Both the position numbers and the translations under genes were made by a program. A stretch of 64,000 nucleotides of DNA from Podospora pseudoanserina. Taxonomy: Eukaryota > Ascomycota > Sordariomycetes > Sordariales > Podosporaceae. The notes under the pieces are model-generated. The model was not told the DNA's origin. It did no database searches and saw only the letters and a program-made list of their open reading frames with translations. This document shows, one piece after another, positions 58,315 through 64,000 of this stretch. Positions within the stretch are counted from its first letter, which is position 1, and each line of letters begins with the position of its first letter. Where the stretch lies: NCBI RefSeq assembly GCF_035222485.1, contig NC_085925.1:1302001-1366000 (forward strand). Direction: 5' to 3'.

Positions 58315-59996
58315 ATGCCGAAAGCACCCTCCTCTCTCCCCGGCAAGAAACGCCATAACCCTCTGGCCGACGATTTGGTGGCCACCGGAGTCCTTAAGAA
58401 CAAGCCCTCAAAGCGAAAGACCAAGGCCGAGCCCGAGGAAGGAGAGAGATATGTCGACTCTCGCGCAAGCAAGAATATCCTGGCGATGAGCCGGGAGCTA
58501 CTCCAGGAAGATGAGCAGCAAAGCGAAGAAGAAAAAGGCGGAGAACGAGGAGCCTTCGATTTCAACCCGTCAAACTTCGACAGTCGCGAGCAGGATGAAG
58601 AACTTTACGGCGAAGACGAAACCTGGGGGGACGAAGAGGAGGAAGTAGAGGAGATTGAAGTAGAGGCTGGTGACCTGGAGGTGTTCCATAAGTTCATCAA
58701 GCCCTCTATGGAGGACGATCCGCTCCTTACGCATGGCTGGGATATGAAGGGTGATGGTGGTCAGGAGCAACAACAGGGTGGTGGACAAGATCTGGCCGAA
58801 ATGATCCTGGCTAAGATCGCTGAACATGAAGCTCAGCAACAAGGCGGGTGGCACGACGACAACCCGGCCGACGAGGAACACGTTTTGCCACCAAAGGTCA
58901 TCGAAGTCTTTGAAAAGATTGGAATGTTTCTCTCTCGGTACCGTAGTGGTACGTGTGCCCCCCCTTCCCTGTACATTTTTTTCTGTTTTTCTTTTTTTTT
59001 TTAAAAAAAAAAAAAGAAAAGAAAGTTGAAAGCTAACCAACAACCCCAGGCCCTCTCCCGAAGCCGCTAAAGGTGCTCCCTCAGATCCCCGGCTGGGAAG
59101 CCATACTCCAGGTCACCCAACCCCACAACTGGACTCATCATGCCGTTTTCGCTGTCACCAGAATCTTCGTGGCAGCCAAGCCAAAGGTTGTCCAGCGGTT
59201 CATGGAGATGGTTGTTCTTGACCATGTCCGTGAGGATATCTCTGAGAACAAGAGGTTAAATGTACATCTATTTAACGCTTTGAAGAAAGGTCTATACAAG
59301 CCGGCTGGTTTCTTCAAGGGATTCCTTCGGCCATTAGTTGCCTCAGGGGTTACTCTTGTCGAAGCTCGTGTCGTAAGTGGTGTTCTCACACGCGTGTCGA
59401 TCCCCGTGATACATTCGGCCATGGCCCTCAAAGAGTTGTGCGATTTTGCGGCGGAGATGGTTTCATCAAAGAACGAGTCTGTTAGTGCCGTTAACTACCT
59501 AATCAAGGTTCTTCTCGATAAACGGTAAACCACCCATATTGTCTGTCTATCTATACAACCTCTAACCAGCATACAGATACGCTCTGCCCTGGCAATGTAT
59601 TGATAGGTAAGGTACCAAACTTCCCTTTTATATAGACAGAGAATACTGATGTTATCAAATTGTAGCCTAGTCTTCCACTTCCACAGATATGCTGGACTAG
59701 CACGCGATGCCAATACCCACTCGGATCTCCCTGTGATCTATTGGCAATGCCTCTTGGTCTTCTCACAACGTTACCGAAACGATAGTAAGAATCCCTGATT
59801 GGCATCTTTAATGGACGTGAATCTCACAGTCTCAGTTTCCGAAGATCAGAGGGAGCTGCTCCTCGACTTATTACTCAACGGCCACCATCAAATAGCCCCC
59901 GAAATACGCCGGGAGCTTTTAGCGGGCCGTGGCAGGGGTGTTCCCATTGAACAGCCAACTGTTGCCTTTGATGGCGACGATACCATGATGATGTAG
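58315..59996 (+). CDS. enp1: Bystin / ENP1, 40S ribosome assembly factor
   Basis: Nucleolar pre-40S factor of 472 aa. Exons: 58315-58948, 59050-59524, 59577-59606 (30 nt), 59666-59784, 59836-59996. The N-terminal 200 residues are charged and disordered (NPLADDLVATGVLKNKPSKR, acidic EDETWGDEEEEVEEIEVE). From KVIEVFEKIGMFLSRYRSG onward the bystin helical domain is unmistakable: PLPKPLKVLPQIPGWEAIL, VTRIFVAAKPKVVQRFM, ALKKGLYKPAGFFKGFL, ARVVSGVLTRVSIPVIHSA, YLIKVLLDKRYALPWQCID, then LVFHFHRYAG, VIYWQCLLVFSQRYRNDI and SEDQRELLLDLLL. The tiny third exon restores RYALPWQCIDS, a conserved stretch, so it is trustworthy. Yeast Enp1 is essential for 20S pre-rRNA export and processing. The first intron carries a T12-A13 tract. 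Confidence 0.93.
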
Positions 59997-60660
59997 GGTA
60001 TCATATTTTGGGGATATCATTTTCTCCCTTTGGGAAAGGGCATGGAGTTAGTGGAGTTTAAGGCGTCTCAACATATATTCTGAGGAGCATTTTGTCTGGC
60101 TATAGCATCTCATTCAGCTGAAAGATGTGGTTAAACTGTGAGGCTTGATTGACTAGCCTGAGAGTACTTGAAGCGGGTCGGATCATGGCTGAATATGTGC
60201 TCTGTGACCTCCCAACACCCCTAAATACCCCTGAATACCCCTGAATACCCTAAGATCCAGGTACCAATACATCGCTGTCGAAGGTCATGACCCTATTGCT
60301 CAGCACACTTTTCTTTGAGAGCTATTTTGAAGGATTTGTTGTGTTGAAATGATTACGTGATGTTCCTGCCTGGTTTCAGGCACACACGTAGTGAGAAGGC
60401 ACATCCAAGTCTGTGGGGACACGACACAGGTGGCCAGTTGGCTTTTGAAATGTTCAAGATTTTCTAAACCTGCCCGAACCATAGATCACCTAAAATCTCC
60501 CCTCCTACGTCTTTTCTTCTCATTTATATTAGATACACTTCTGGATAGATTGGCTTGAACTAGAACCTGCACCACGCAGCTGACGAGACAAGGATGGCCC
60601 CGACGAACTTGGGATGAAATGGATGGATTGACGAACAACACACCTTTGTCTGCCTCGTCT
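59997..60660. other. Intergenic region 3' of bystin
   Basis: 664 bp without a gene. It has three tandem 10-bp units of CTGAATACCC type at 60221-60250. The right half should be the promoter of the next gene. Confidence 0.5.
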
Positions 60661-62421
60661 ATGAGCCGAAGCACACAGGAACACCATCATTCGCCAGCTC
60701 CAACTCCCGGATCCAGTGTCGACCCTCCTCGGCCGCCAAAAGATGGGTATGAGTAGGTCTGGTACCCAGAGGGATACTGGGCGGAGAGGCCGTTCAGTCA
60801 ATCAGCGACACCGCCTAACGGCAAAGGATCGCCTGATCTCAAGATATGGAGACGAAGGAGGCGATCCAGACCGAGCGGCAGCGGCGGCCAAGACAGCGAA
60901 TCACACACAGCTTCGCCCAAAACCTATCCTCCTGTGCCACCGATTCCCCTACAGACTGCACAAAGCCCCTATCTTTCGGAATGGGCTCATGTCTACTCTC
61001 TTCAAAAGCCACACGAATCATCAAGTAATACTATCGAGCAAGAGGGGGAGTGGCTTGCCCCCAAAGGTCGAGGTTTCTTTCCAAGTCTACCGACGATAGT
61101 ACCAGCGGCCGAAGTCAAACCTGAACCAGGCCTGGTTCGTTCGCACAACTCGTTCGCCTCACTTAGCTGGAACCGACTGAGCAACTCATTGAGAGGCTCA
61201 CGAGACGTAGGTTATAATTACGGATGGCTGATTTGGTGTAGTTGGTGGCTGATTGAGGATTTACACAAACAGAAGAAGCGAAGCGAATCCTCGGAACAAG
61301 CCCCTGTCGACGATGGCAAGTTTGATGCAGTCAAGAAGTATCTCGATCGCCTGCCCGAGGCGGAGAAGCCGGTCCCAGAACAGAAGACTGATGTCGAACC
61401 GAACACCAAGGGCCGTCGTGTGCGCTTTGGAAGAGTGCTGTGGCATCGCCGGAGGTCGACCCGAGCAACGGACAACTCAAACCCGAGCTTGTCAGATGTG
61501 GACCGCAAAGAACGACCCAGTATGTGACAAGCACCTTGGTAGATGAACTGACATGAAAGCTCCATCTTCTGACATATCCTGTAGGCGGTCCGGCGATATG
61601 GTTGACCCAGTTTCCAGGCGGAGTAAGAACCATCCGTCGTTTCCATACATCCGAACTCAGAAACGCTAACATTCTCTATAGGAGGCAACTCGTGTCCATA
61701 CTCCGCCCTACAAAGAAGACACAGTCGACGGACGACCGCGTAGTCTCTTCTTTGACGTAGCTCGGCCAAACAGTCGACACGATCAAACTCCATCCGAAAC
61801 ATCCTCTACGCGAGAGAAAGTCGGTATCCGAACCTCCCGGTCGTCCCCATTGAATGTGAAGAGCCGTGGCAGAAGATCGCAACAGAGAAGTTCGGCCAGC
61901 GGCGCATCGGGAAGAGGTCTTGGGGGCAGTATCTCGCCGTACAGAGTTCCATCGCCCCGTAAGGCGAAAGAGGATGGCTCCCCAAGTCGGAGCAAAAGCG
62001 GACCTGCAAAAACAAGAGAAAAGACCAGATCTCCCCTTGCCACCACTCCAAAAGAAAGCGTCAAAGAGTGGTGGGACGCACCTTTGAGAACGCCAGACAC
62101 CCCACCTTCTACACCGACACCCCGAACCCGGGTCACGAGAGCAACCACGGGGACAGCGGCGATGTTCAAGTTTGATGTGCCGGAGCACTTGCCCAGCAGT
62201 CCCATGTGCCCTGCCAATCCCAAGAATCCCAAGTCATTGGGGAAGGGGGTCTGCGTGGTAAGTTTTGAATCATGGGAAAGGGGATCGAGTGCTGACCAAG
62301 GGAATAGTATCATGGGAGACGACGGAGTTCACGTTTTGGGTTGGCGGGGTCGGATTCTTTGCTTTCTCCGAAGGTTGAGAGGGAGGAGGCGGCTTATGAC
62401 GATGGGAGTAATTCTATGTAA
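60661..62421 (+). pseudogene. Uncharacterised fungal gene interrupted by an in-frame TAG
   Basis: Exons 60661-61519, 61585-61622, 61682-62257 and 62308-62421 add up to 529 codons in one frame with good splice sites, but codon 32 is TAG (60754-60756). Before it the frame reads MSRSTQEHHHSPAPTPG and PPKDGYE; after it, VWYPEGYWAERPF, which reads like one continuous segment of a fungal protein. No in-frame ATG follows for over 200 codons, and no intron of plausible size removes the stop. The rest is Ser/Pro/Arg-rich with one hydrophobic segment, NYGWLIWCSWWLIEDLH (about residue 188-204), and SP-rich C-terminal motifs. It could be a nonsense allele, a base error, read-through, or a misjudged first exon using TAG as its acceptor. 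No family is recognised. Confidence 0.55.
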
Positions 62422-63114
62422 TGCTTGATTGACCACGCGTGGGGATGTTCAAAGAATATTCTGTAGTTCAGTTTCATGGAGCAGCTCCGTTTTTGGATGG
62501 CTTTGCTTTAGTGATTACTTTACCCTTACGCGCAGTTGTTCCAGAGATGCGCATGATTGCCTTTGCTGTGTAATTTTTGTTGAACGTTTCATAGTATGGC
62601 AAAAACTACAAACAATAGAAAATATCCTGTATTCCGCTTATTCTACCGTGAGCTTTTGGTATTTCTCGGTTGCTCGTCACTAACGAGACTGTTGTTGACT
62701 TTTGGGACGGGATTCAGGGGCTGGGAGGAAGAGGCAACCAAATGTGGGGCCTTTCTTGGTCTCTCGAGATTGATCAAAGCTCCTCAAGAACAGACGCTCG
62801 GGCCAGTCGTCTCTCTCCAAAGTTTCCAGCCTTTCGATGGCTAAAAGTGGGTCGGAATCTGTCGCGCGGCACGCATCTCTGACCTCTGTCGCGCATCTTT
62901 AAACTTCAGCCTTGTCGCCAAACTTACCGACCACCGTGGGGCTCTCTCTTCCTCCCGTCTCGATAATTCTTTTTCCGACGCCGCGCGACATACTTCATCT
63001 GAGGAGGATTTTTTGTTATCGATTTTATTCCCGCCGCCGAACCCACGTCGTATCAATTGACTGCTCAATAAATCTTGGAAACAAACGAAGGTCGACCAAC
63101 CACGATTCGCGAAG
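62422..63114. other. Intergenic region, promoter of CDC73
   Basis: 693 bp between two + strand genes. No gene or RNA was recognised. Confidence 0.5.
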
Positions 63115-64000
63115 ATGGCCTCCCCGACGACCGATCCCCTTTTGCTGTTTCGGCAATCCATCCGGACGTCGTCACGGATTGTTCCTGTCGCCTCAGCAGA
63201 GTCGAACGACGAGGTTGCGCTGTCGCAGGCGACAAATCTGGTGTTTAGTGATGAGGGGAAGAGGGTGGTGTTGCCGGTGGATGTGCAGAGCAGGTTCATG
63301 AGCTCAGAGGGGAACTTGATTGACCTGCGGTCGATTTATTTTGCGTGGGTGAATAGGGATATCACGATTCCGGAGTATAATGCTGCGGCGGAGAAGCTGA
63401 ATGAGGAGTTGGCTGGGGGGAAGGGGGTGCACAAGTTTCCGTTTGTGGAGAGGTTGAATCTGATTGCTTGGTTGGAGGGGGCGGGGGAGGATACGGAGTA
63501 TATCAAGCCACTTGTTGGGGGGGATGCGCGGAAGGGGGAGGAGGGGGGGAAGGTGGAGAAGGTTGGGGATGATGGGGGGGTGAAGAAGGAGAGGAGGGGC
63601 AAGGGGACGTTGGATCCGAGACTGGCGCAGATTTATGAGGGTGAGAGGAGGATGGGGGATCGGAACAGTGTATTGAGGGGGATAAAGCCTACGGTGGGTG
63701 GTTCTAAGGATGGTGCCTTTTGGGAGTGGAATGCTAATATTTTCTGGGGGGTAGGACTTTTCGCATATTCGCAAGCTGGCTGCGCAGTTCATGACTAGGA
63801 AGCCGACTGGTGGGAGTGGTGATATTCGGTCTAGCACCAACATCAGCAATAACCCATCGCTTGCGCTCAATCAGAAACCGGCTAGGCGCCCGGATCCGAT
63901 TATCCTCTTGTCTCCATCGGCTTCTTCGTTGCTCAGGATGTCGAACGCGAAGGCTTTCCTCGAGGGAGGGAGGTATACGCCTCCTGACCATAGCACACCC
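63115..64000 (+). CDS. cdc73: CDC73/parafibromin, Paf1 complex subunit (partial, 5' part)
   Basis: The window ends inside this gene; exons seen are 63115-63693 and 63755-64000, giving 275 residues. The N-terminal part, DPLLLFRQSIRTSSRIVPV then LVFSDEGKRVVLPVDVQSRF and FVERLNLIAWLEGAGEDTEYIKPL, follows fungal Cdc73. After the intron come DFSHIRKLAAQFMTRK and RRPDPIILLSPSASSLLRMSNAKAFLEGG, the start of the conserved C-terminal Ras-like domain. Cdc73 belongs to the Paf1 complex, which travels with RNA polymerase II and supports histone H2B ubiquitylation and H3K4 methylation. The acidic/Gly linker (GEEGGKVEKVGDDGG) is unconserved. The start is the first ATG, in context GAAGATGGC. Confidence 0.92.

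Noticed and set aside
60741-60769. Removing the TAG by a very short intron in the gene at 60661
   Set aside because: Candidate introns are 10 to 24 nt, far below the shortest seen in this window (about 50 nt).

Overview
The window is nuclear DNA from a filamentous ascomycete, most likely a Sordariomycete close to Sordariales. The evidence is short (about 50-65 nt) GT-AG introns with CTAAC-like branch points, Zn2Cys6 regulators, HET-domain genes, a phocein-type MOB3 with a long tail, and CT-rich promoters. I reconstructed 17 spliced genes whose exons sum to whole codons, one partial gene cut by the right edge, one spliced gene carrying an in-frame stop, and two decayed HET-domain genes. I saw no tRNA, rRNA, CRISPR array or intact transposon.

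Layout. 1-4.6 kb: a long leader region, then a Zn2Cys6 regulator (+). 6.7-10.3 kb: a divergent pair, MOB3/phocein (-) and a ZNG1-type zinc-chaperone GTPase (+). 10.7-19.8 kb: four + strand genes: NOT2 of CCR4-NOT, a Cue1-like ER ubiquitin adaptor, an uncharacterised membrane protein, and an Mss116-type mitochondrial DEAD-box helicase. 20.6-23.9 kb: PEX7 (-), diverging from a CUE-AlkB-GRF fusion protein (+). 24.5-28.6 kb: two HET-domain pseudogenes, head to head. 28.9-35.8 kb: three tandem - strand genes: a low-complexity orphan, an inactive E2-like protein of the FTS/AKTIP type, and a CCDC124-like ribosome factor with a long intron. 35.8-45.3 kb: a 9.4 kb stretch with no supportable gene. 45.3-54.9 kb: an MFS transporter (+), a Ppr1-like Zn2Cys6 regulator (+) and a PHO84-type phosphate transporter (-). 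56.6-60.0 kb: HGH1 (-) and bystin/ENP1 (+) sharing one promoter region with three GATAAG sites. 60.7-62.4 kb: a conserved-looking gene interrupted by a TAG codon. 63.1-64.0 kb: the 5' part of CDC73 (Paf1 complex).

Most genes are conserved housekeeping genes (mRNA decay, ER degradation, peroxisome import, translation and ribosome assembly, Pol II elongation) with no operon-like logic. HGH1 (an eEF2 folding factor) next to bystin (40S assembly) is the clearest functional pairing. I found no convincing new multi-gene system. The best leads are the CUE-AlkB-GRF fusion, the decayed HET pair, the in-frame TAG in an otherwise well-formed gene, and the 9.4 kb gene-free block. All splice sites are inferred by eye from frame continuity and consensus, without transcript data.
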